35,318 nt of DNA from the NCBI RefSeq assembly GCF_000337455.1, contig NZ_AOIU01000033.1, forward strand, positions 253,408 to 288,725. The letters are read 5' to 3'. The stretch comes from Halosimplex carlsbadense 2-9-1 (GTDB lineage: Archaea > Halobacteriota > Halobacteria > Halobacteriales > Haloarculaceae). Below, one piece after another: positions 7,501 to 14,135 of this stretch; positions within the stretch are counted from its first letter, which is position 1; each line of letters opens with the position of its first letter. The notes under the pieces were generated by a model. It did no database searches. It was not told the origin of the DNA and saw only the letters and a list, made by a program, of their open reading frames with translations. The position numbers and the translations under genes were made by a program.

Positions 7501-8889
7501 ATGCCGATCATCGACGAGGAGGGCCGCTTGTTCGGGACGGTCAACGTCGTGGACGCGCTGGTCGTTCTGCTAGTCCTCGCGGTCGGAGTCGCCGGCGTGG
7601 CGCTCGTCGCGGGCGGCGCCAGCTCCGACGAGACACGCTATGCGACCGTCGACCTCGGGACCCAGCCCGAGTACGTGGTCGAACAGCTCTCGACCGGCGA
7701 CACGTCGAATCTCACCAATAGCCCCGGCAATCTGACGATCTCGGATATCCACGTCTCCTCGAACGAATCGAACGTGAACGCGCTCGTCCGCGTTGCCGTC
7801 GCCGGCCAGGTCACTGAAGGAACCTTCACGTACGGTGGCGAACCGCTTCGATTGGGCCGCACGCTCGAATTCGATACCGATGCGTACGCGGTCAACGGCT
7901 CGATTCAGGACGTAGGCAACACCGCAACGCTACCCACCCAAGAACGGTCCGTCATCGTCACCGGGACTGCCCCGACCGGCGTCGCAGCAGGCATCGACAC
8001 CGGAAGTGAGATCACTGTCGGTGGTCGCTCGGTCGGATCGGTCGACGCAGTCGCGACCTACGACGCGGAGGCGGACGACCGGCGGTCCGTCTACACCGTC
8101 GTGACGCTGCGAACGTACGGTGAGGAGAACCGCTTCGGCGGTACACCGATACAGGCCGGTCGGGACGTAACACTCCCGCTCGCCGGAGCGCAGTTCAGCG
8201 GGACGGTCGACCGCTTCAGTGACACTCTCAGCCGGGGAAGCCAGGAGGTGGTCGTCACAAGTGTCGTCGACGCGGAAACGGCACGCGCGATGTCCAGTGG
8301 GGATACGTTCACCGTCACTGATGACACCGTCGCGACCATCGAATCCGTCTCCGTCTACGGGACGGACGATCCCGACCAGCGGCGAGTCTACGTGAGCCTC
8401 ACGTTACAGACCTTGGAGTACGGCGACGTGCCGCGGTTCGGGCCCCAGCAGGTCCGCGAAGATGCGGCGATCCCGTTCGAGACGGCCACCTACAACTTCA
8501 CCGGACAGATAACCCGCATCGGGACGGTGTCACAGCCCGGTGAACTGACGACGCGGACCGTCGAACTCCAGCTGGACAACATTCGACCGGAACGAGCCGG
8601 CAGCATCCGGGAGGGACTGACCGAGACCAACGGCGGCCGGACGATCGCCGAAGTGACCGACGTGACCACCGAACCGGCGACGATCACGCTCACGAGCGAG
8701 AGCGGCGAGATCTTCGAGCGCCAACATCCGGTGAACAAGGACGTAACGCTCACCGTCGAACTCCAGGTCCGCGAGCGTGACTCGCGGGTGCAGTTCAAGA
8801 GCGAGACGATTCAGGAGGGCGGAACCGTCCTGCTGGACCTGGACTCGACGACGATCCAGCCGACCGTCGTCGACCTCGACGGGGGATAA
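7501..8889 (+). CDS. DUF4330 family membrane-anchored protein with internal repeats
   Basis: This 462-aa protein begins MPIIDEEGRLFGTVNVVDAL, the signature start of DUF4330. One hydrophobic anchor follows at about 17-40 and then a long acidic extracytoplasmic part. The outside part is built from about four related beta-rich units of roughly 90 residues. Each contains a TxLQT/VVTLRTYG-type strand, a RFGxxxIxxGxxxxLP/F-type segment and a [FY]xFxGxVxRxG-type strand; good examples are near residues 195-250 and 285-345. Such repeats suggest a cell-surface scaffold. The stop codon TAA shares one base with the next ATG (8889), so the two products are translationally coupled and likely work together. 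The function of the family is not known. Confidence 0.75.
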   Translation: MPIIDEEGRLFGTVNVVDALVVLLVLAVGVAGVALVAGGASSDETRYATVDLGTQPEYVVEQLSTGDTSNLTNSPGNLTISDIHVSSNESNVNALVRVAVAGQVTEGTFTYGGEPLRLGRTLEFDTDAYAVNGSIQDVGNTATLPTQERSVIVTGTAPTGVAAGIDTGSEITVGGRSVGSVDAVATYDAEADDRRSVYTVVTLRTYGEENRFGGTPIQAGRDVTLPLAGAQFSGTVDRFSDTLSRGSQEVVVTSVVDAETARAMSSGDTFTVTDDTVATIESVSVYGTDDPDQRRVYVSLTLQTLEYGDVPRFGPQQVREDAAIPFETATYNFTGQITRIGTVSQPGELTTRTVELQLDNIRPERAGSIREGLTETNGGRTIAEVTDVTTEPATITLTSESGEIFERQHPVNKDVTLTVELQVRERDSRVQFKSETIQEGGTVLLDLDSTTIQPTVVDLDGG

Positions 8890-9530
8890 TGGCCGTACGC
8901 GACTCCCGAACTGCGACCGCGCTCGCGACAGTCCGTCGCCGTCTCACCGCGGCGACCACAGCGCGCTGGGCACGGGCGATAGCCAGCCGGGTGGCCGCGG
9001 TGGTCTCGCACAGCCGCCTCGCTGAGACTGCCGCACGCGGACAGCAGGTGTGTCGGGCCTCGTGGCTCTACCGCTGGCTGACGGCCGAACCGGACCCGGA
9101 AGTCGTCGTTATCGACCTTCGCGAGACGCGTATCGTCGGCCCGATCATTGCAGTACTCGATATCGTACTCGGCCTCCTCGCCGACGGCTGGCGCCAGGCA
9201 CGTTCGGGCCGGCTATTCGTTCGCGCAACCGCGGCCCTCCGCGCTCGCCCTATCCAGATCGCCAGCGGCGTCGCACTCGTCGCGGCCGTGGCGAATCTCT
9301 GTATCGCCGTTGCCCTGACCACAGCGACGACCAGCGCGATAGGGGGTACCCTGATCGTCGCTGCGCTCGCGCTCGCCGGAACGCGCGTGACCGTCTCCTG
9401 GGAGACGCTGGCCGACTCGCGGTCCGCGGCGGTCGTCATCGCACTCCTTGAACCGCCCGAGCCACCCGAAGCGCCTCGCGACACTGCAGATCGGAACGCC
9501 GGTATCGAGGCCGAGCGACGCGAAGAGTGA
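8889..9530 (+). CDS. Haloarchaeal membrane protein coupled to the DUF4330 protein
   Basis: A 213-aa protein. The first 75 residues are Ala/Arg-rich and amphipathic. A VVVIDLRETRIVGPIIAVLD segment follows with a first hydrophobic helix at about 83-98. Two strongly hydrophobic segments follow, IASGVALVAAVANLCIAVAL and GGTLIVAALALAGT, and the C-terminal tail is charged and Pro/Glu-rich. I do not recognise a named family. Its start codon overlaps the DUF4330 stop (ATAATG), so the two are one transcription and translation unit. The pairing suggests a membrane partner for the DUF4330 surface protein; this is inference. Confidence 0.65.
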   Translation: MAVRDSRTATALATVRRRLTAATTARWARAIASRVAAVVSHSRLAETAARGQQVCRASWLYRWLTAEPDPEVVVIDLRETRIVGPIIAVLDIVLGLLADGWRQARSGRLFVRATAALRARPIQIASGVALVAAVANLCIAVALTTATTSAIGGTLIVAALALAGTRVTVSWETLADSRSAAVVIALLEPPEPPEAPRDTADRNAGIEAERREE

Positions 9531-9600
9531 CTGCCGGGATCCGCGATCGCCCCTTTCTCGGAGCCCACACCCTGTGCTCTATCAGACAGCAGTCTAGAGG

Positions 9601-10422
9601 CTAGACGACCAGCAGCGCACCGCCGAGAATAGCCAGCGCGCCGAAGCCGACACAGACACCCCAAAATGCGACTCGACGGACGACCGCAACTAACGCGCTG
9701 ACGGTCAGAAAGCCGACGACGGCACTGACGCCGATCGCGATCATCGCAGCTTCCGGCGAAACTGCCGGAACCCCTTCGTCGACGACGACGAGCAGGCCCG
9801 CACCCAGCGATGCGGGGATCGATAGCAGGAACGACAGCCGAAGCGTCGCTTCCCCTTCGTGGCCGCGCAACAGGAGCGCACTGACGGTCGTCCCGGACCG
9901 GGAGACGCCCGGGAGAAGCGCGAGCCCCTGCATCACCCCGACGAGGAGCGCATCAACCGCATCAGGCGACTCACGACCACCGTGACCGCGTTGCTCGGCG
10001 GTCCGTTGGATGAGTCCCGTCCCGACCAGCAGCGCGCCGATCAGCGCAACGAACCCGCCGCCCGCGAGCTCCGAGGCGAGTTCGGCCAGCGTCAAATACA
10101 TCGAGATCCCGACGACCCCGGAAACGAGCGTCGCCAGCACGTAAAAGGAGAGCGAGGCCGACTCGTCGTCGAAGGCAGCGCGCGGTTGCCAGTCGGGTAG
10201 TGTGCGCAGCAGCGCCACGATATCGCTTCGATAGAAGACCGTCGCAGCGATGGCAGTCCCGCTGTGGAGGAAGAGCGCGAACCGGGTCGCGACGACTGGT
10301 GCCTCACCGGCGAACAGCGTCAACACGAGCGCGACGGTACCCTCGCTTGAGACGGGAAGCCACTCCAGCGCCCCCTGCACCAACCCGAGGATGACAGCCA
10401 CGACCGTCTCGTCGACTTGCAT
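9601..10422 (-). CDS. UppP/BacA-like polyprenyl-diphosphate phosphatase
   Basis: A 273-aa polytopic membrane protein of the UppP (BacA) family, which dephosphorylates polyprenyl diphosphate to recycle the lipid carrier of glycan synthesis. The first motif is LVQGALEWLPVSSEG, matching QGxxExLPVSSSGH but with Thr in place of the usual His after Gly. The second, LPGVSRSGTTVSALLLRG, keeps the catalytic Arg. Seven or more hydrophobic segments follow the family pattern. I prefer ATG 10422 (MQVDETVVAVILG) to the longer frame from 10494, whose extra 24 residues are not family-like. The neighbouring sugar transferase and nucleotide-sugar genes fit a role in carrier recycling. Confidence 0.85.
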   Translation of the reverse strand: MQVDETVVAVILGLVQGALEWLPVSSEGTVALVLTLFAGEAPVVATRFALFLHSGTAIAATVFYRSDIVALLRTLPDWQPRAAFDDESASLSFYVLATLVSGVVGISMYLTLAELASELAGGGFVALIGALLVGTGLIQRTAEQRGHGGRESPDAVDALLVGVMQGLALLPGVSRSGTTVSALLLRGHEGEATLRLSFLLSIPASLGAGLLVVVDEGVPAVSPEAAMIAIGVSAVVGFLTVSALVAVVRRVAFWGVCVGFGALAILGGALLVV

Positions 10423-10512
10423 ACTCAGGGTCGGGACACCAGGGGCCAATGAGTTTTCGCTTCGTACCCGAACCGAGCTGGGAACGAGTGGCACCGGATC
10501 GGAGGACCGTAA

Positions 10513-10620
10513 CTACGCGAACTCGTCGAAGGAGTCGTACTCCGGTGGGACGATGGCGAGCGCTTCGGCACCTCGTCGTACTGCTTGAGTCCGATGCGAT
10601 CTGTGCGGTGTTCCCCTCAC
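10513..10620 (-). CDS. Possible short ORF or gene remnant
   Basis: The 249-base gap between UppP and the epimerase gene contains one coding-looking minus-strand stretch. It ends in ALAIVPPEYDSFDEFA before a TAG at 10513-10515 and could start at GTG 10618-10620 (35 aa). The last 18 residues have haloarchaeal composition, whereas the upstream part is Arg-rich and doubtful. It may be the tail of a decayed gene. Nothing else was seen in the gap, and no clear TATA box for uppP. Confidence 0.2.
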   Translation of the reverse strand: MRGTPHRSHRTQAVRRGAEALAIVPPEYDSFDEFA

Positions 10621-10671
10621 CGATACGGGATACAGCACGCAGGATAGAACGGAAGTGGTCCTCAGACGGGG

Positions 10672-11634
10672 CTACGTCTGGAGTAACTCGCGAATGCTGT
10701 CTTCGACCGAGTACTCGACCGACCATCCTAACGCCTCCCGAGCGCGCGTCGTATCCACCTCGAACTCGCTGACGAGCGTCTCGTCGCGGGGATTTTCCAG
10801 CAGTTCGATATCCGGCTCGAAGTCGATCTCTTCGGCCGCGATGTCCCGGACAATCTCTGCGACGGTCGTGATGCCGGGGTCCTCCTGGCTGGCGATCTCG
10901 TACTTCTCGACGCCCGTCTCGCCGGCGTCGAGTTGGTCGACCAGTCGCTCGGCGCTACGGACGTAGGCGCGAGCCACGTCCACGACGTGGACGTAGTTGC
11001 GCGCCTGGTCGCCGGGCTCGTAGACGGTCAACGGTTCGCCGTCTCTCGCGCGGCCGACGAAGAAGTTGATCACGGTTCCCTTGGAGACGGTCTGGCCGTC
11101 GATCTCGTGTTCGCCGTAGAGGTTCGACTTGAGGAACAGGTGGGCAGGGAACTCGCCCTCGGCGAACGTCTCGATGGCGCGCTCGCTGAGCAGCTTCGTT
11201 CGGCCGTACCAGTTCATCGGGTCCCGGCGGTGGTCGACGGTGATCGGGAACTCGACGGGATCGCCCAGCACCGCCATCGAGTACGGGAACACGAGCGCCG
11301 CACCGGTCTTCCGACAGAACCACGCGACGTTGTTCGTCCCCTGGACGTTCACCTCGTAGGCTAAGTCCTGGTTCTCCTCGCAGTCGTCGACGCCCGAGAC
11401 CGCCGCGAGGTGCATCACGATGTCCGCACCGTCGAGCGCTTCTTCCAGCCGGTCGCGGTCGCGTACGTCGACGTGTTCGACGGTCACGTCGCCGATCTCC
11501 CGCACGTCCCCGAGATAGAAGTTGTCGAGCGCCGTAATCGTCCAGTCGGGGTGGGCCTGCTGTAGTTCGGAGACGACGCGACTGCCGATGAATCCCGCCG
11601 CGCCGGTGACGGCGACGGTGCGTTGGTCTGTCAT
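10672..11634 (-). CDS. NAD-dependent epimerase/dehydratase (extended SDR)
   Basis: This 320-aa protein is an extended short-chain dehydrogenase acting on a nucleotide sugar. It has the Rossmann GAAGFIGS at residues 11-18, HLAAVSGVDDC after the fourth strand, and the catalytic Ser in FPYSMAVLG. The YxxxK pair is in WYGRTK near residue 142. RNYVHVVDVARAYV is the usual C-terminal substrate-domain landmark. It forms part of the minus-strand nucleotide-sugar cluster, 157 bases after the preceding epimerase gene. Whether it is a 4-epimerase, a 4,6-dehydratase or a reductase cannot be settled from motifs. The name UDP-glucose 4-epimerase would be an over-call. Confidence 0.85.
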   Translation of the reverse strand: MTDQRTVAVTGAAGFIGSRVVSELQQAHPDWTITALDNFYLGDVREIGDVTVEHVDVRDRDRLEEALDGADIVMHLAAVSGVDDCEENQDLAYEVNVQGTNNVAWFCRKTGAALVFPYSMAVLGDPVEFPITVDHRRDPMNWYGRTKLLSERAIETFAEGEFPAHLFLKSNLYGEHEIDGQTVSKGTVINFFVGRARDGEPLTVYEPGDQARNYVHVVDVARAYVRSAERLVDQLDAGETGVEKYEIASQEDPGITTVAEIVRDIAAEEIDFEPDIELLENPRDETLVSEFEVDTTRAREALGWSVEYSVEDSIRELLQT

Positions 11635-11701
11635 AGTCTGTGTGTCGTGTCTGTCGAGTGGGATGGGCTGTACGTTGCTGTTCGGCGGACGGGACCCGAA
11701 G

Positions 11702-11730
11702 CATTACGTCGTTTCTGATCCGACGTAATG
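11702..11730. promoter_or_regulatory. Perfect 10-bp inverted repeat between two epimerase genes
   Basis: The arms cattacgtcg (11702-11711) and cgacgtaatg (11721-11730) are exact reverse complements with a 9-base spacer. A smaller GGGCG/CGCCC hairpin (11730-11742) follows directly. It lies about 70 bases before the start of the epimerase gene at 11634. It could be an operator or an RNA hairpin; no T-run follows on the minus strand, so a simple terminator is unlikely. Confidence 0.4.
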
Positions 11731-11739
11731 GGCGTTACG

Positions 11740-11768
11740 CCCGCTCGGGCCGATGTCCCACGAGCGGG
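11740..11768. repeat. 8-bp inverted repeat, possible hairpin
   Basis: The arms cccgctcg (11740-11747) and cgagcggg (11761-11768) are perfect complements with a 13-base spacer. On the plus strand gtctttcgg follows, a weak T-tract. It sits just after the end of the minus-strand epimerase gene at 11792 and adjoins the inverted repeat at 11702-11730, so the 156-base gap holds several possible hairpins. Confidence 0.35.
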
Positions 11769-11791
11769 TCTTTCGGTGAGGGCGTTGGGAC

Positions 11792-12766
11792 TCATCGATC
11801 GGAGTCGGTCCCGCCGACGGCCGCATGTGCGTTCAGCTCCGAGTCACGGAACCGCGCGGCCAGGTCGCGGACGCCCTCGCGGAGGGTGTGTTCGGTGTCG
11901 AAGCCCGTGTCGTCCAGTCGGTCGAAGTTGACGTGGTAGGAGGGGCCGGGATGCTCGTCTTCGAGGTAGGTGATGTCGACCGGGCCGACCTCGTCGCGGA
12001 CGACCTCGGCGATCTCCTCGATGCGGTAGTTGCCGCCGTTCGAGCCGACGTTGTACACCAGCTCGTCCCACGCGTCGGGCTCGCGGACGGCTCGCTCGTA
12101 GGCGCGGGCGGCGTCGTCGACGTGGACGAACGGACGCCAGTTCGAGCCGTCGCCGTACACCGTCAGCGGCCGGCCGGTGACCGCGCGGAAGACGAAGTGG
12201 TTGACGACGAGGTTGAACCGGACCGCCGGCGAGTAGCCGAAATTGGTGGCCATCCGAAGTGCGGTGCCGGTCATGTCGTACTCCTCGCAGTAGTCGGCAA
12301 GCAGGTCTTCGGACTGGTACTTCGTCTCGGCGTAGGGGTTGATCGGGTCGGGGTCGACCGTCTCGTCGATGTCCGTGCTCGTCGCGCGGCCGTAGATGTT
12401 GCACGAGGAGGCGAACACGACGTGGTCGACGCCGAGCTTCCCGGCTGCGGTCAGGACGTTCTCGGTGCCGTCGTAGTTGACGGCGAAGGTCTCCTCGCGG
12501 CGGTCGTGGGTGCTCGCCGCGCCCGTGATGGCGGCGAGGTGGACCACGCGGTCGACCTCGCGCATCGCGCTCTCGACGTCGCCGTACTCGCGCACGTCGC
12601 CCCGGCGGAAGTCCAGGCCGTCGTCGAAGCAGCCGAACAGGGCCCGGGGCGACCCGGAGACGAGGCTGTCGAGGACGACCACGCGGTCGACGTCGGCGGC
12701 GGCCTGCAGCTTCGGGACGAGGTGGCTTCCGATATAGCCACACCCGCCGGTGACGAGTACGTCCAC
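11792..12766 (-). CDS. NAD-dependent epimerase/dehydratase, UDP-glucose 4-epimerase-like
   Basis: This 324-aa extended SDR has GGCGYIGS at residues 7-14, the acidic residue after strand 2 (VLDSLVSGSP), HLAAITGAAST, the catalytic Ser in FASSCNIYG (about 120), and YAETK with Tyr145 and Lys149. RPFVHVDDAARAY lies in the C-terminal domain. The overall pattern is that of GalE-like nucleotide-sugar epimerases and dehydratases. The gene starts only 3 bases after the stop of the SQD1-like gene (12770), so the two are co-transcribed and probably modify the same or sequential nucleotide sugars. The exact reaction is uncertain. Confidence 0.85.
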   Translation of the reverse strand: MDVLVTGGCGYIGSHLVPKLQAAADVDRVVVLDSLVSGSPRALFGCFDDGLDFRRGDVREYGDVESAMREVDRVVHLAAITGAASTHDRREETFAVNYDGTENVLTAAGKLGVDHVVFASSCNIYGRATSTDIDETVDPDPINPYAETKYQSEDLLADYCEEYDMTGTALRMATNFGYSPAVRFNLVVNHFVFRAVTGRPLTVYGDGSNWRPFVHVDDAARAYERAVREPDAWDELVYNVGSNGGNYRIEEIAEVVRDEVGPVDITYLEDEHPGPSYHVNFDRLDDTGFDTEHTLREGVRDLAARFRDSELNAHAAVGGTDSDR

Positions 12767-12769
12767 GGC

Positions 12770-13954
12770 TTACTCCTCGGCGTCCCAGTTTTCGAGGACG
12801 CCCGGGAGGAACCGGTCCTCGTGGGCCGCGATTGTGTCTGCCTGAGCCGTCAGCGACTCGAACACGTCGCGGATGCCGCTCTCGAAGTCCTGGGCCTGGT
12901 CGCCGATGAGGTCGGCGTAGCGGTCGTCTTCGATCTCCATCTTGTGGGTCTCGTCCTCGTCGCGAGGGTTCTCGAAGTGCTCGACGGCGACGTCGAGGTC
13001 GAACTCCGAGCCGACGCCCGCGATGGTCTCGGCGATCTCGACGATGGAGATGGCGCGCGTGACCTGGTTGTACACCGTGAGGTCGTCCGGGCGCTCCTCG
13101 TGGTCGGCCAGGGCGAGGTTGGCGAGCCCTTCGACGGCGTCTTCCAGGGAGATGAACGGCTTACGCTGTTCGCCCTTGCCGTAGACGGTGACCGGGTAGC
13201 CCGCGACGGCCTGGGCGGCGAAGCGGTGGGCGACGGTCCCGAAGTAGTAGTCGAAGTCGAAGCGGGTCTTGAGCCGCGGGTCCTCGCGGGTCTCCTCGGT
13301 CTCGGTGCCGTAGGTGATGGCCGTGCGCACGTCCGAGATGGGGATGTCGAACTGCTGGTGAGCCAGGCGCATGTTCGCGGCGTCGTGACTCTTGGTGAGG
13401 TGGTACCACGAGCCCGCCATCGCCGGGAACGGCACCTCGTCGCTGTCGCCCTGGTTCTCCATGACCGCGCCGCCCTCGGGGATGGGGAACTCCGGCGCGC
13501 CGTAGACGCCGGTGGTGGTGGTCTCGATGAAGTGGGTGTCGGTGAGGTCGTGTTCCTCCAGGCCCCACAGCAGGTTCCGCGTGGCCTGCATGTTGTTGTG
13601 CTGGGTGTAGTTGGCCCGCTCGCCGTTAATCTGGGAGTACGGCGCGGAGGGCTGGGCGGCCGCGTGGACGACGACCTCCGGTTCGTGGACAGCGAGCAGC
13701 TCGTCGACGAACGACTTCTCGACGAGGTCGCCCTCGACAAAGGACATGTTCCCGATGCCGAAGACCTCCTCGGCCGCCTCGATGCGCCCGTCAATGCCCG
13801 CGATGGGCGTCGCGCTCTTCGATCCGACCTCCTCGACCCACTCGCGGCGGGCGAAGTTGTCGACAAGGAGCACGCGGTCGTCCGTCCGGTTCGCGATACG
13901 CAGTGCGGTCGGCCAGCCGATGTAGCCATCGGCGCCGGTGACGAGGATCGTCAT
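12770..13954 (-). CDS. UDP-sulfoquinovose synthase-like enzyme (SQD1/Agl3 family)
   Basis: The 394-aa product matches the SQD1 family, extended SDRs that convert UDP-glucose plus sulfite into UDP-sulfoquinovose. It starts MTILVTGADGYIGWPTAL, has VDNFARREW after strand 2, a TTTTGVYG segment (Thr about 145), and WYHLTKSHD with Tyr184 and Lys188. The family-specific block TRFDFDYYFGTVAHRFAAQA runs into PVTVYGKGEQRKPFISLEDA, and VYNQ is also present. The active-site Thr/Tyr/Lys spacing fits SQD1. In the archaeon Sulfolobus the homologue Agl3 supplies sulfoquinovose to N-glycans, which suits this surface-glycan setting. Sulfolipid synthesis is the alternative. The ATG at 13954 lies about 10 bases after the expected transcription start, inside a perfect inverted repeat. 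It leads a two-gene operon with the epimerase. Confidence 0.85.
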   Translation of the reverse strand: MTILVTGADGYIGWPTALRIANRTDDRVLLVDNFARREWVEEVGSKSATPIAGIDGRIEAAEEVFGIGNMSFVEGDLVEKSFVDELLAVHEPEVVVHAAAQPSAPYSQINGERANYTQHNNMQATRNLLWGLEEHDLTDTHFIETTTTGVYGAPEFPIPEGGAVMENQGDSDEVPFPAMAGSWYHLTKSHDAANMRLAHQQFDIPISDVRTAITYGTETEETREDPRLKTRFDFDYYFGTVAHRFAAQAVAGYPVTVYGKGEQRKPFISLEDAVEGLANLALADHEERPDDLTVYNQVTRAISIVEIAETIAGVGSEFDLDVAVEHFENPRDEDETHKMEIEDDRYADLIGDQAQDFESGIRDVFESLTAQADTIAAHEDRFLPGVLENWDAEE

Positions 13955-13955
13955 T

Positions 13956-13980
13956 GAGTTACTCAGATTGTGAGTAACTC
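13956..13980. promoter_or_regulatory. Perfect 10-bp inverted repeat over the transcription start of the SQD1-like operon (candidate operator)
   Basis: The arms gagttactca (13956-13965) and tgagtaactc (13971-13980) are exact reverse complements with a 5-base spacer. A minus-strand TATA-like atatttaa lies at 13988-13995, so transcription should start near 13965, inside the repeat, and the start codon is at 13954. A dyad placed between TATA box and start codon is typical of a site for a dimeric repressor. An RNA hairpin is less likely because only about half would be transcribed. Confidence 0.6.
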
Positions 13981-13985
13981 GGAGC

Positions 13986-13997
13986 AGTTAAATATCT
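13986..13997 (-). promoter_or_regulatory. TATA box of the SQD1-like operon
   Basis: The minus strand reads aagatatttaactgc, with ATATTTAA at 13995-13988, about 34-41 bases before ATG 13954. It is one of the best TATA matches in the window and sits beside the inverted repeat at 13956-13980. Confidence 0.55.
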
Positions 13998-14135
13998 TTT
14001 CGTGGAGCGATGGGCTCACGAAACGGGACGGAGGACCAAGTCCGGAAGACAACGGCGAGAGGCGGTGGGCAGCCTGGCGAGAGGAGGTGATCGAGAAGAA
14101 GCTGAGTCAGGGACGGGAAGAACGGAACGGTCGGA

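Noticed and set aside
11825..13957. A 710-codon plus-strand open frame opposite the two sugar-enzyme genes
   Set aside because: It is antisense to two clear SDR genes with all motifs, is Val/Asp/Arg-rich without any domain, and results from the third-position GC bias of the opposite strand.
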